A stretch of DNA of 64,000 bases from Gremmenia infestans (taxonomy: Eukaryota > Ascomycota > Leotiomycetes > Helotiales > Hamatocanthoscyphaceae): positions 1,984,001 to 2,048,000 of the forward strand of contig JAFEVB010000008.1 of assembly GCA_032629725.1 (NCBI GenBank), in the 5' to 3' direction. The translations under genes and the position numbers were made by a program. A model generated the notes under the pieces. That model saw only the letters and a list, made by a program, of their open reading frames with translations. It was not told the origin of the DNA and made no database searches. Every line of letters begins with the position of its first letter. Positions within the stretch are counted from its first letter, which is position 1. Of the stretch, positions 21,717 through 33,184 are shown piece by piece.

Positions 21717-22654
21717 TTGGGGCGCGATGCTGAGGGGGCTAATATAGGGGTAGAGAGAATGATAGAGGAATAGAGATAGGAGTGAAGATAGGAGAGGGGA
21801 GATATACTTATTATTACCTTAGCTGGCCATTGACCTTGGCCTTATCGTAGATAGATAGGAATAGGTACCTACCTACTGTACGTCAGCGGGCGCTTCAGAT
21901 CAAGGGGCCACAGATCAAGGGGCCACAGATCAAATGCTTGGAAGGTTGCCGCTGATCAAGTCTGGGGTTGGTGTTTTGAAGTGTTTTGCTCAAAGCCCCT
22001 GACTCGGTAAGGATGACCTCTTTTGAGTTGGGTTCGGCAGTCACAACTTGACCAACCATGACTTGCAAATCAGAAGACGGACCAGATGCTGGCAACTGTA
22101 AGACCCGAGGTATCAAACAGGGTTGGTTACATGGCCACGTGCTAAAATTTTGGAGCCCATCTGATAAGACTCGAGATAATTTTCACCCTCTTTTCAGCTC
22201 AGTTTATAGAAACGTCTACTCGTACTCATCTTTGCAGGTTTCTGTTTGTAAAGCTGCCGTACTACTGTAAGTCAACTTCCGTGCATTCCAAGTCTGCCAA
22301 GGAAATTAAGCCATGACTACCTAGGTAAAGCTGCCATGCTAGCTAGCCCTTTCATCCCATGTGATTGGTGTGCGCCACATACGCCACACAATATACGTCA
22401 GTGGCGCTAAATCTAATAGGAAAATCTGGGGAATAGGACAGGGTCTGTAGCTTGTAAGTACAAGCTATATTTACAAAAGCTTTAGAAGTATCTTTTTCTT
22501 TCCCTTTGTCTTGCCACCAGTGCAGATTCTGCAAGTTGATCCAACTACTTTTCCTTCCCTTTGTCTTGCCACCATTTATTTGCAATACTCAAGTACAGAT
22601 TCTGCAAGTTGATCCAACTACTTCTTTTCGAATCTCTTCGTTTCATGACGCAAC
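21717..22654. promoter_or_regulatory. divergent intergenic region, SLATT / TOK1-like channel
   Basis: 938 bp between divergent starts. It contains a 15-bp direct repeat at about 21894-21932 (AGATCAAGGGGCCAC, 2.5 copies) and a larger duplication at 22499-22623 described separately. Other short open frames are not convincing. Confidence 0.5.
22499..22623. repeat. imperfect direct duplication in channel gene leader
   Basis: Two blocks repeat in the same order: TCCCTTTGTCTTGCCACCA (22501 and about 22556) and CAGATTCTGCAAGTTGATCC followed by AACTACTT (about 22523 and 22596). The copies differ by an insertion of about 18 bp in the second. It sits just upstream of the channel start codon, so it probably lies in the 5' untranslated region. 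Confidence 0.8.
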
Positions 22655-25081
22655 ATGAACGATCCAGGACTCCATGAGCCCATTTCCGAGGATGCGAAGG
22701 ATATTGAGCAGCAAGATCGTGATGAAGAGGACGCTGTGAAAGAGGATGAAGAAGCGTATCTTGAGCCAAAGTACGAGATGTCTTCCTTGAAATCATATGG
22801 GGAAGAGTTGTGATGAGTCGTGCGTCCGAGCGTGTGCTTGGATGCGAGTTGCATATCTGATGCAGCGATGCAGCGCGAGGAGAACATTGACTGATCAGTT
22901 CTTCTAGTTCTTGGTGGCTCGCAAGCACTGCCTTTCCTTTGATAGCAGGGACGTTTGGTCCCATGGCATCAGCCTTTTCCATATGTGCTCTAGTCGTACA
23001 TTGGAGGGTCTACATTCCCCCCGGACAAGCAGAGGAGCATGGACTTGAAATCGAGGATCCGACATGGTACGTCTGACTTTTGGACGATATTTCGAGTTTA
23101 TATCTCTTAGCTGAGGCACAACAAACTGACGCCAAAATCCAAGGTTGATTGCAGTAAATGCCGTCCAACTTGCCATTGCCTTAATATCGAATCTTGCTCT
23201 GCTTTTGAACATGGGGAAGAAGATTCGTTTTGCAGTTGCACAGCCTATCACAATTATAGGATGGTAAGATCCCCTCATAGGTACGGAATACATCGCAAAT
23301 TCTGACAACTGGCCAGGTACATCTCGTCGTTCACTTTGATTGGCCTCTGTGCTTGCGCCAGCGGCCCTCTCATCATCGAGCCTCGAGAAGATCATGCTTT
23401 CACTCAAGCTTACTACTACGCCATATTTGCAGCAGCACTTTATTTCTTGGTAGCGATACTGATGTCTGGCACCTTTTACGGTGCCTACAAGGGCTATTAC
23501 GAAAAGGAGTTTCAGTTGACTATGAGTCAGCGAACCTTAATGTTGCAAACTATCAGTTTCCTCATGTATCTCCTCGCTGGAGCTGCCGTGTACTCTCACA
23601 TCGAAGGATGGAAATTCCTCGATGCAGTGTACTGGGCGGATTTCACTCTTCTCACCGTCGGGATCGGCGATTATGCGCCAGAAACACATCTCGGCAGGAG
23701 TCTCTTATTCCCTTTTGCCATCGGCGGGATCATAATTATCGGTCTAGTTATCGGCTCGATTCGATCACTTGTTTTAGAGCGCGGAAAGGCCAAGATGGGA
23801 GCTCGAATGGTTGAGAAGGAACGGGAACGTCTGATCAAACGGGTAGAGAAAAAGTCCAGTGGCGTACTTCTCGAGCCCGTGACTGAGGGGAAAGCATCTC
23901 GAACTTCTTCCAACATGCCGCTCGAAAACACGGATGGGATGACCGAGCGAGACCGCCGCGAGCATGAATTTCATATGATGCGAAAGATACAACATCAGGC
24001 CCACATTCGCCAGTCTTGGACATCCCTTGCCATTTGGGGCAGCGCTACCCTCTTCCTCTGGTTTGTCGGTGCTGCGGTCTTCCAAGCTACTGAATATGAA
24101 CAGGACTGGTCATATTTCGGTTCTCTGTACTTTGCGTACACTTCACTGCTTACCATTGGATATGGAGACTTCTACCCTCAATCCAACTCCGGAAAGCCAT
24201 TTTTCGTCTTCTGGTCTCTACTCGCCGTCCCTTCTCTCACCGTTTTAATCAGCAAGATGGGCGACACTATCGTGAAAGAAATCCGAGATTTGACGCTTTG
24301 GGTTGCAAATATCACCATCTTGCCTGGAGAAAAAGGAATCCGGGTTACGCTAAAAGAAGGAGCGAAGAAGCTCACGCTCGGTCGATTCTTCAACTCCAAA
24401 GACAACATCTTTGCCCCGCCTGGAATCCTGGGTGAAGGACGCCGCTCGATATCTTCCGAGGACGGGGAACAGAGAGATGACCCGGAATCGGCTGCTCAAA
24501 GAGTCACGGGCGACAAAGCTAAGAGAGAAGAGAGAAGCGCAGATAACAGGGCGAAGGGGGACGATAAATTACCTGATGCTAAAATAGATTATCATCTGCT
24601 TTTGGTTAAGGAGATTGGGAAGGTCTTGAAGCACTTGCATTCCAGCCCGCCCAGGAAATACACCTTTGAGGAGTGGGCTTGGTATTTGAAACTCGTCGGT
24701 GAGGATGAAGCATCTACGGGGTCTCATCAAAAACCAACTGTTAGAACGAAAGGACAGGGTAACGACCTAGGCACGGGAGTTGGACAGAGAGGTGGAAGGG
24801 ACGGCGATATGAAAGATGCAGATGGCAGAATCGAGAAATGGAGTTGGGTAGGGCAGAGGAGTCCATTGATGGGTGGAAAGGAGGAGGCCGAATGGGTGCT
24901 TGAGAGGTTGGTGACCACTTTGGAGTGGGAGTTGGAAGACAGCAGGAGGGACGAGTTGGGAAGCAAGGGCGAGATAGAGGAACAGGAAGAATCCGTCGAC
25001 GTGATAAGTGAAGCAGATGCAGGCAAGGCAGGAGAAGGCAGTGTGCCCAGGGTGCTCTCACAAGGAAAGGGTAGTACATGA
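22655..25081 (+). CDS. TOK1-type outward-rectifier potassium channel
   Basis: Four exons, 22655-22770, 22908-23066, 23144-23263 and 23317-25081, giving 719 aa. Fungal TOK channels have eight membrane segments and two pore loops. Here the N-terminal four segments include WWLASTAFPLIAGTFGPM, WLIAVNAVQLAIALISNLAL and the FAVAQPITIIGWYISSFTLI stretch. Pore 1 reads LLTVGIGDYAPET and pore 2 LLTIGYGDFYPQS, both with TxGxGD filter sequences. A ~100-residue cytosolic loop lies between them and a long charged C-terminal domain (~300 residues) follows the last segment. The plasma membrane channel would set membrane potential. A short out-of-frame ORF starts at 22645 and overlaps the start codon. Exons 1-3 were assembled by frame and by family match. 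Confidence 0.92.
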
Positions 25082-27196
25082 GTTGGATATATTCTGACAC
25101 GTGACCCATCATTCCCTCGGGTTCATTCTTCATATACCTCCGATTCAGGACTTTCAGCAACATCATGGCTTGACGAGACGAAATCATACCGAGGGGGAAA
25201 TTAAAGATCACTCCAGCCCGGCTCTCGCTCCGGCTGTTGATGCAAGTGCGAGGCAATCATGAGGGTTAGGAGAGAACGTTCCCGGCCGGCGGAGGACCTC
25301 ATCATAAGGAAGTGAAAGTCTCTCGGCCGGGAAGGTCAAGTAGAACAGAATAAGCTAAGCTTCTTTGACCAGGGCAGGGCAGGGGCGGTTAGTGCCGGCT
25401 CGTGACTTCGGAAGCAAGGTGCAGAATAACAGGAAGCTAATGCGTACTAGCTATTATTTAGCTCCATATGACGTTCCAGATCTAGACAGCTGTATGGATG
25501 AAAAACAAGAACAAGAATAGGAATGCAATTAATACAGTAATTTAGAAGCTTCATAGCAAGTGAAACAGAAAGTAATGTTGCAATGACGATGCAAATTTAC
25601 CTTGATACCTCTCATCCCGGTTTCTTATCGTGCTTATCGTGCCTAAGTTCTGGTACCATACCCCGCATTTCAAGGAGATCGACCGACCTAAACATATAAG
25701 TGCAGTTATAAGCATGTAGTAGGTACTTATGTATAAATCTTTCTTTATACCTTTCCTTGTATAGAACTTCAAAGCATGCGAATAGTAGAGAAGAAAATGC
25801 AAGTAGGAAAGGAAAATCTAGAGTCCTACTTGTACTACCTACCTTATACTTGCTTTTACTAGCACGCACCTTATACAGGTGTTGCAGCACGCACTGAGAA
25901 GCAAGCAATACAGCCGAGTATTAACCCTCTCAAGGAGAAGTCTACAACATCCTCTTCTATCTCTTCAAAACCATCAATGATCCAGGAAACTGTAAAAGAA
26001 AGCTCCCAAACCTCCTCCGTCTCATCTTGGCTTCCTTCCCAAAACCATAAACCGTAAACCCAGAAGCCCTGGTAGATAGCTATAGATAGATGGCAAAACC
26101 TACATCCAAAGATCCCCCCTAATGTTAAGGACCTCATTGTCTTGTTCATGTACACAGTACAAGTACGCCCACCGCGTGCCCGCGAACCCCGCTTCCATAC
26201 CTAGATACCTAGATACCTACCTATCCTCCATTCACAATAGCCCCCTTCCTCATTCATTCACCCAACCCAGCGAGCGAGCGAGCGGGTACAAGCGACCAAC
26301 AAGAAGAACAGCCGTCCCCCCTCATCCCATCGTCCGAAAGGTAAATCCATCCATCAACCCCATCCAAACACCATCGTCAGTCAGTCCAACCTCATCGTCG
26401 CTGCTGTCGTCCCATGTGCTCTGCTCGCTCTCATCCATCCATACAAAAAACAACTTGCAAAAACCGTACATGTACATGCGCTTCTATTGATTAGTATACT
26501 CCACTCCACATTACGCTTATTATTTATTATTCGCCTACCCTACGTACTCCACAATCAGATCGATCTAACGCTCTTCGGCTTCAACGCAAAGCAATTTCGC
26601 CTTTTTAGTGCGGATCCTTGTGCAAGGACTACTGCAGGTGAGTGTAGTGTAGTGTACTATTTGCGTTTGTCTTGTTTTGCAATTACCATGGCTACTGCCG
26701 TAAATCTATACTCCGGTCTCGCTTTTTCCCAATACACCACACAATGTCGAGCTCAAGCTTTCTTCAAGAGAACTACGGAGTATTAACCACGGCTATATAC
26801 CACCGCTCCATATCGCGGCTCCATTTATCGAGAGCCCTGGCTTACTCGTATCTATCCAATGAGCAGTGCTCCATTTCTATAGCATAGCAGATGCAGACCC
26901 ACCACCCTGGGTACCCAACACGGGAGCAGCGTTTCAATGTTTTCTTATTTCGTTGATATAACTAGGAATGTCTCCCGCGAGTGCAGGGCAGAGCTCCTTC
27001 TTGATTTGCTAGCAGAGCAGGAGAAAAAGAAAACAAATCGTCCACAAAGCAAGCAAGCAAGCAGAAAGCTAACAGCTTCTCTTTCGTCTGGCATCTAGCG
27101 AACCCAGCTGCTCGACATATCATTCATATACTTTCCCTCCTCCCCTCCTCCTCTGCCCTACCTCTACCTCCTTCCACCTTCCGTCTACCTCCAACA
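25082..27196. other. 2.1-kb intergenic region
   Basis: No convincing gene. It holds a short CTAGATAC/CTACC repeat near 26197-26224, a (GCGA)n run near 26270-26287 and a TACGGAGTA word at 26773. The last ~80 bp (27120-27196) form a nearly pure pyrimidine leader (CCTCC and CTACC runs) just before the carrier ATG, typical of a highly expressed fungal gene. Confidence 0.5.
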
Positions 27197-28263
27197 ATGT
27201 CCACCTCCAACCCCTTCAAGCAAGCCGCCGAAGCCGCGCGCAAGAAGACCTCCGAGGCAATGGACGCTACAAAACGGCTGGCAGCAGATAGTCCCGTCGG
27301 CAAGAACGACCTGCTACACACGCCGTTCATGCGGGGCGCGCTGCCATTTATAAACGGCGGGCTGGCAGGCATGGCAGCAACGACAGTGATCCAGCCGATC
27401 GATATGATAAAAGTGCGCTTGCAGCTCGCAGGCGAGGGAGCGCGAACGGGGCCCAAACCATCACCGTTGTCAGTGACGAGAGAGATCATCGCCGCGGGCA
27501 AAGTCATGGATCTATATACCGGCCTGTCGGCAGGGTTGTTGCGTCAAGCTGTGTATACGACTGCACGGCTGGGCTTCTTTGATACGTTCATGAAAGCTTT
27601 GACGGCGAGGGCACAGGAGAAGGGAAACAAGATTGGGTTTGCGGAGAGAGCGGGTGCTGGTTTGAGTGCTGGCGGACTTGCAGCTATGATTGGCAACCCG
27701 GCGGACTTGGCGCTAATTCGAATGCAATCTGATGGCTTGAAGCCGGCCGCTGAGAGGAAGCAGTATAGGTCTGTGTTTCATGCCCTGAAAAATATTGCCA
27801 AATCCGAGGGAGTAGGAGCTCTCTGGGCTGGCGCAGCACCTACAGTCGTCCGAGCCATGGCGTTGAATTTCGGACAGTTGGCTTTCTTCTCGGAAGCCAA
27901 GCAACAGCTGAAAGATACATCTCTAAGTCCGCGAACGCAGACGTTGACTGCGAGTGCCGTTGCTGGATTCTTTGCTAGCTTCTTCAGCTTGCCGTTTGAC
28001 TTCGTGAAGACGAGGTTGCAGAAGCAACAGAAGGCGGCCGATGGGACACTTCCTTATAAGGGAATGAGCGATTGCTTTAGAAAGGTGGCCAAGGAAGAGG
28101 GTTTGTTGAGATTTTATAGAGGGTTCAGTACTTACTATGTGAGGATCGCGCCGCATGCGTAAGTTTTGCCCGAAATGAGACTTGAATAGAATGTTGCTAA
28201 CAGGCTTGATTTAGGATGGTAACTTTAATCGTTGCAGATTGGCTCGGCTTCATCACAAAGTGA
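27197..28263 (+). CDS. mitochondrial oxoglutarate/malate-type carrier
   Basis: Two exons, 27197-28158 and 28215-28263, giving 336 aa. It has the three-repeat structure of the SLC25 family: signature motifs PIDMIKVRLQ, PADLALIRMQ and PFDFVKTRLQ, one per repeat, each after the first helix of its pair. The R/M in the second motif and the surrounding AERKQYRSVFHAL match the oxoglutarate/malate carriers (OGC, and the related dicarboxylate group) rather than ADP/ATP carriers. A ~45-residue polar extension precedes the first helix. The last exon encodes only 15 residues (after Ala, MVTLIVADWLGFITK). Located in the inner mitochondrial membrane, it would exchange 2-oxoglutarate for malate, linking the cytosol with the TCA cycle. 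Confidence 0.92.
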
Positions 28264-28607
28264 AACAGGCTAGAAATAGGAAGGAGTTGCGCAATATAGC
28301 AGTGGCATACCCTACATAACACTCAGGAAGGAGTTTGCTAGGTTTCGGTCGTTCCTTGTTTGCTTTTTGGATATTGGTCTCATTTTTTGCCCTTATATAA
28401 ATCATAAGCCAATGACACAAGATATATCTCAACCGGAGGCTGGATGCTTCAACAGGTAGTCTCACTCGAGGATGTGATATCATTGGACTTGAATACCCAT
28501 ATATTGGAGTAGATTCCAAGATGAAGAACTTGCTTCGGACTAATGCCGCTTCCACACCGCCAGCGCCAGGACTCCACGCTATGCATCAAAATATTCGTTC
28601 CAGCATC
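28264..28607. other. convergent intergenic region
   Basis: 344 bp between the stop codons of the carrier and TRM7. It holds both 3' untranslated regions. No gene is recognised. Confidence 0.6.
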
Positions 28608-29858
28608 TCAGGCAATGCTGGTTTTTCCATAGGCCCCCCCAGCAGCCTTTCTCATCTCCAAAGCACGCTTGTACGGAGGGGCAGTCGGAGGTTGCACGGG
28701 ATCGAGTGAAATTCGATCTTTTGGCAGATGATAAGAGGCATCTGCATCGAAGCCCGAAAGATCTCCGCAGGCCAAAAACGGGGCTATCCATCTCCCATCT
28801 TTCCATGCATCTGCTTCTTCTTCGGGCAAGTGGAGTTCAACAATGCCATCTTCTCCTGTGATGATAGGCTTTGCTGGTGCCGTAGACCACGTTCCCTTCG
28901 TTGGGTCTTGAAGTGTTGTAGAAGCAACAGTTGGATGCTGTGCGGCCTTCGTGGCTACCATCTTTTCCAACCTGTTTCCAATGCCCATTGGCTCCTCGAG
29001 ACTAGCCTTGAAACCCTCGGGCGGTTGGAAGTTCAGGCAAACAATGAATGCCTCCACACTACTAGCCCGACTTGACCGCGGTTTCGCGACTACTACTTGC
29101 TCGAAGAAGATACTCAATTGAGAATATAGTAAATCCACATTGCGCCCCCTGAATATCTTGGCCACAAACTTGCCACCGGGGCGTAATACGCACAATGTGA
29201 GGTTTAAAGCAGCGAACAGGAGCTGCGACTGCACATAGATATCAAGATCATGGAGACCAGTGACATCTGGAGCTCCGTCTGATAACACCAGGTCCACAGG
29301 ATGTGATGTATGTTGAGATTTTGATGAAGGATCATATGTAGGATCGAGCGCATGTAGTAAAAGCGGAACCGTGGCTGGATGTGTAATATCTGCCTTCAAA
29401 GTAATGATACCCGGCAGTGGGCTCATCGGTTGGAGATCGATTGCCACGATTTTGACATCTTTCCGTGGAGCCAACCGGTCCTCTACCGTCAGATTTTCCT
29501 CTGTTATATCTTGCTCTTTCATCGCAGCTCCAAAGATTCCCCGTAACAGCTGCCATGACTTCGCCTGTTCGTCTTCCCAAGCTCTGCGACCGAACTTTTC
29601 GCCCTTGATCAGAACTCGAGATAGAACTTGGCTCCAGCTTCCGGGAGCTGCGCAGAGATCAACAACGCGAGTAACGTCTTTGAAGAGGTCGAATTCTACA
29701 TGTGTGGGTTAGCCATGGTCAATTGGAGTCTTCTGTCTTGGAGGGGTCGGTATACCTTCGTCCAACTGAAGGAGCTTGAATGCGCTGCGCGCTCGCCATC
29801 CTTGCTCCTTTGCAAGCCTGTAGTAAGCATCGCGCTTATCTTTTGAAGACTTTCCCAT
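28608..29858 (-). CDS. TRM7: tRNA (cytidine32/nucleoside34-2'-O)-methyltransferase TRM7
   Basis: Two exons, 29858-29756 and 29695-28608, giving 396 aa, longer than yeast Trm7 (310 aa). The FtsJ/RrmJ fold is clear: MGKSSKDKRDAYYRLAKEQG then RARSAFKLLQLDEEF at the N-terminus, VVDLCAAPGSWSQVLSR for SAM binding, and the K-D-K-E tetrad in SAFKL, SDGAPDVTG, FVAKIFRG and SSVEAFIVC. An insertion follows GEKFGRRAWEDEQAKSW, and the C-terminal ~130 residues form an extension ending in GAYGKTSIA. It methylates anticodon-loop positions 32 and 34 with partner proteins Trm732 and Rtt10/Trm734 in yeast. It is divergent from MAK5, 200 bp apart. Confidence 0.93.
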
Positions 29859-30058
29859 GTTGCCTCGGATGCTATTGCATTTGTGCTAAGAATCTCTCGT
29901 AATTGTGAATTCACAAGGCTGAAAAGGATTTCCCTAGCGCGGGGCTGGAAGACGCTAATATGGTCCCTCCAGAAAAAAGTTCGGTGAACATAATTTCACT
30001 GAAACCAGCCATAGAACAACTCCCCAGACTAGAAAAACGTCTTCTCCGCAGAATCATA
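29859..30058. promoter_or_regulatory. shared TRM7 / MAK5 divergent promoter
   Basis: Only 200 bp separate the two start codons, so the genes must share a bidirectional promoter with short leaders. Both act in the translation apparatus, which fits co-expression. The downstream in-frame Met at 30059 was chosen for MAK5; using the earlier Met at 29960 would shrink the region to about 100 bp. Confidence 0.6.
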
Positions 30059-32374
30059 ATGGCTTCCGATTCGAAGAAACGGGCAAGGCCCATCCCGCAG
30101 TCGAGCCAAAAATCCAAGAGACAAAAAGTCGAGCCTGCGAAAAATAAAACCGTGGAAAAAAGGCCAGTAGCATTGGATGCCTTGCCATGGAACGAGGTCA
30201 AATTACCCGATATGTTTGACGATGCAGAAGGATTCTTTGGCCTTGAGGAAGTAGAGGGTGTGGAGGTGGTCAAAGAGGGGAATCAGTTGAAATTTGTAAG
30301 TATTGATTGAATGTTTCGACCTCTACTAGCTTACACATGCTATCAGGTATCTGCAACTGTCCAAACTCCCGAGAACGAAGACGAAGAATGGGAGGGTTTC
30401 GGAGAAGACGTAGTAGAGACTGCGCCTGTGGAAGCATCATCGAATCTAGAATTGAAGTCGAAGGCAGAAAAGAAGGAGAAGAAATCCAAGGCCAAGAAGG
30501 ATAAAAAAGAGAAGTCGAAGAAAGAAGCGCCCAAAGCAGAGACTAAGGCAGAACCTGATAAACTTGAAACGAATATCTTCAAGGCACTAGAAGAAGATGC
30601 AGAAGATGGCATAGACGTTTCTGCATGGGAAGATCTCGACCTTTCTTCCCACACCCTAGGTGCTCTTTCAAAACTTGGGTTTGCGAAACCCACTCCCATC
30701 CAGTCAGCCGCTATACCGGAAGTCCTTGCAGGTCATGACGTTGTTGGAAAGGCATCAACTGGTTCTGGAAAGACATTGGCTTTCGGAATACCAATATTGG
30801 AAAGCTGGCTCGAGACATACGGAGAGTTAGAGGATGAAGACCTGAAAACTGCACGGCCTCCTACTGCTCTGATTCTTTCCCCCACCCGCGAACTGGCACA
30901 TCAGTTGACGGAACATCTCAGAGCTCTTTGCAAGGGTATATCGAATGCTCCGTTTGTAGCTGCTGTCACTGGCGGTCTATCCGTCCAGAAACAGCAACGG
31001 CAGCTAGCGAAAGCAGACATTGTGATCGGTACACCTGGACGCCTATGGGAGGTGATGAGTTCGAGTATAGAGCTGTCAGCATCTTTCAAGCAAATCAAGT
31101 TTTTGGTGGTGGATGAAGCAGATAGACTTCTAACAGAAGGCCATTTTAAGGAGGCAGAAGAAATTCTCAGCGCTTTGGACAGGCAGCAAAATGCGGAGGA
31201 AGGTGATGAGGAGAATATCCCTCCTCGACAGACTTTAGTGTTTTCAGCTACGTTTGCGAAGGGTCTCCAGCAGAAATTAACTGGGAAGGGAAAGCAGGGT
31301 CTTATGGATGATGCAGAGTCGATGGAGTATCTTCTAAAGAAGCTCAATTTCCGAGAAGACAAGCCCAAATTTGTTGATGTCAACCCCATCTCCCAGATGG
31401 CTGATGGGCTGAAAGAAGGCATGGTTGAATGTGCCGGCACGGAAAAGGTAAGAAGCTCTCCAATCCTGCATCCCGTCCCTCACACACTAACAACCCCCCA
31501 GGATCTCTATCTCTATTCCCTCCTCCTCTACCACCCAAACCAACGCACCTTAATATTCACCAACTCAATCCACTCGGTCCGCCGCCTCGTTCCCCTCCTT
31601 CAAAACCTCAACCTGCACGTCCACGCCCTGCACTCCCAAATGATCCAAAAAGCCCGTATGCGCTCCATCGAGCGCTTCTCCTCGCCAAAAGCCACGTCCT
31701 CCATCCTCGTCGCCACCGACGTCGCAGCCCGCGGTCTGGACATCGGCGGCGTGCAACTGGTAATCCACTACCACCTACCCCGTACCGCAGACATGTACGT
31801 GCACCGGTCTGGCCGCACGGCGCGAGCCGACGCATCAGGATCAAGCATCTTGCTGTGTGCGCCCGAGGAAATCGTAGGGACGCGTCGACTGGTTGCGAAA
31901 GTGCATGCACAGAATGCGGTTCAGGGCGGTGGGAATAAGAAGCAGTATTACATGCGCTCGCTTGACCTGGATCGCAAGGTTGTGGGGCGCCTAAAGCCCA
32001 GGGTTACGCTGGCGAAGAAGATCGCGGATAGTGCGCTAGCGAAGGAGAGGAAGGGGCATGATGATGAGTGGGTCCGGAATGCGGCCGAGGAGTTGGGCGT
32101 GGATTATGATAGTGAGGAGTTTGAGGCTGCGGGTGGGGCGAGGAAGGGAAGGGGGACGGGGAGGAAGTTGAAGGAGAAGGAGGCGAGGGCGTTGACGAAG
32201 AATGAGTTGGGGGCTTTGAAAGGGGAGTTGAGGGGTTTGTTGACACAGAGGGTCAATGTTGGTGTCAGTGAGCGGTATTTGACTGCAGGGACTGTTGATA
32301 TCAATGAGCTGTTGAAGGGAGCCAAGGGCGATTTCTTAGGAAAGGTCGAGGGAATTGGTATGGAGGATTCATAG
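30059..32374 (+). CDS. MAK5: ATP-dependent RNA helicase MAK5
   Basis: Three exons, 30059-30295, 30347-31447 and 31502-32374, giving 736 aa. The DEAD-box core is complete: Q motif (GFAKPTPIQSAAIPEV), ASTGSGKT (I), PTRELAHQ (Ia), TGG, GTPGRLWE (Ib), VVDEADRLL (II, DEAD), FSAT (III), TLIFTNS (IV), ATDVAARGLDI (V) and HRSGRTARA (VI). The N-terminus is basic with PWNEVKLPDMFDDAEGFFGL, then a Lys/Glu-rich stretch, as in Mak5 and human DDX24. An insertion in lobe 1 after FKEAEEILSAL is also typical. The protein acts in the nucleolus in 60S subunit assembly. A Lys/Arg-rich tail follows the core. The start at 30059 is preferred by its similarity to Mak5; an in-frame Met at 29960 is possible. Confidence 0.94.
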
Positions 32375-33184
32375 TTCTATACTTCATACTTCATATTTCA
32401 TACTTGGACCACAAAATATAACAACGTCTTTCGAGAATCAGACATCCATCCAATTTCATCTGCAGGAATTCGACAAGTATGCTCAAGGGAGCCTATAAGT
32501 TTGCATCTTCCATAACAAAATCCACCCAACTGCAAGTAGTTAGTTTCTTCACAACGCTGCATCTTCTCTTTACTCTGGACTTTTATCGATAGGGGTGGAT
32601 GGGGGAGGTGGAAACATGCGCTGTCGGGAGAAGAGGTTTTGATAATTTGGTGTCCTTTGAGTTCTATATATATGACTAAGAGGCAATTAGTCTACGGAGT
32701 ACAGGGTCTGATTCGGAGTAACAGTCTATCGTTACTCACGCGGGAAATGAGTGAATGGCCGGCCCATGACAAGGCCCTTGTGGTCTTGTGAAGGAGAGCA
32801 AGGCGAGGCGGTCCGGGGGTTAGGAAGGAGCATAAGACGTCTAAAGCTAGGCAAGGTTTACTGCTATAGGTCGATTTATTTCTATTAATTAATATGACTG
32901 TGGAATTATGCAGCAAGTCAAGAAATTATCAAAATAGCCAAGGGCACGGGATTTTTTTTTCACATCACATTTAGTCATAAGTCAGGTTCTGGTTACAAGA
33001 AGATACTTATTAAGTTCATACGATGCAAGAAGTAAAGAAAATTATCGAGGCCTGCCTCGTCTGACTATTATCGTGTAAATAAGCAAAAGGTATCCTCCTC
33101 GAGTATCAAGATCCGCTCGAGTCCTGTTTTAGCCTCTTACCATCCTGCCCTTCCCATCTCTCTCTCTCTCCTTCTTCAATCCCT
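32375..33184. other. intergenic region with a TACGGAGTA word
   Basis: 810 bp between the convergent ends of MAK5 and the LPMO gene. No gene. ACTTCATACTTCATATTTCA repeats occur at 32381-32403, a TACGGAGTA element is at 32693-32701, and a T run is at 32952-32960. Confidence 0.5.

Noticed and set aside
14177..25081. Secondary-metabolite gene cluster (reductase, SDR, hydrolases nearby)
   Set aside because: There is no polyketide synthase, peptide synthetase, terpene cyclase or prenyltransferase, nor a pathway regulator; the genes between are housekeeping.
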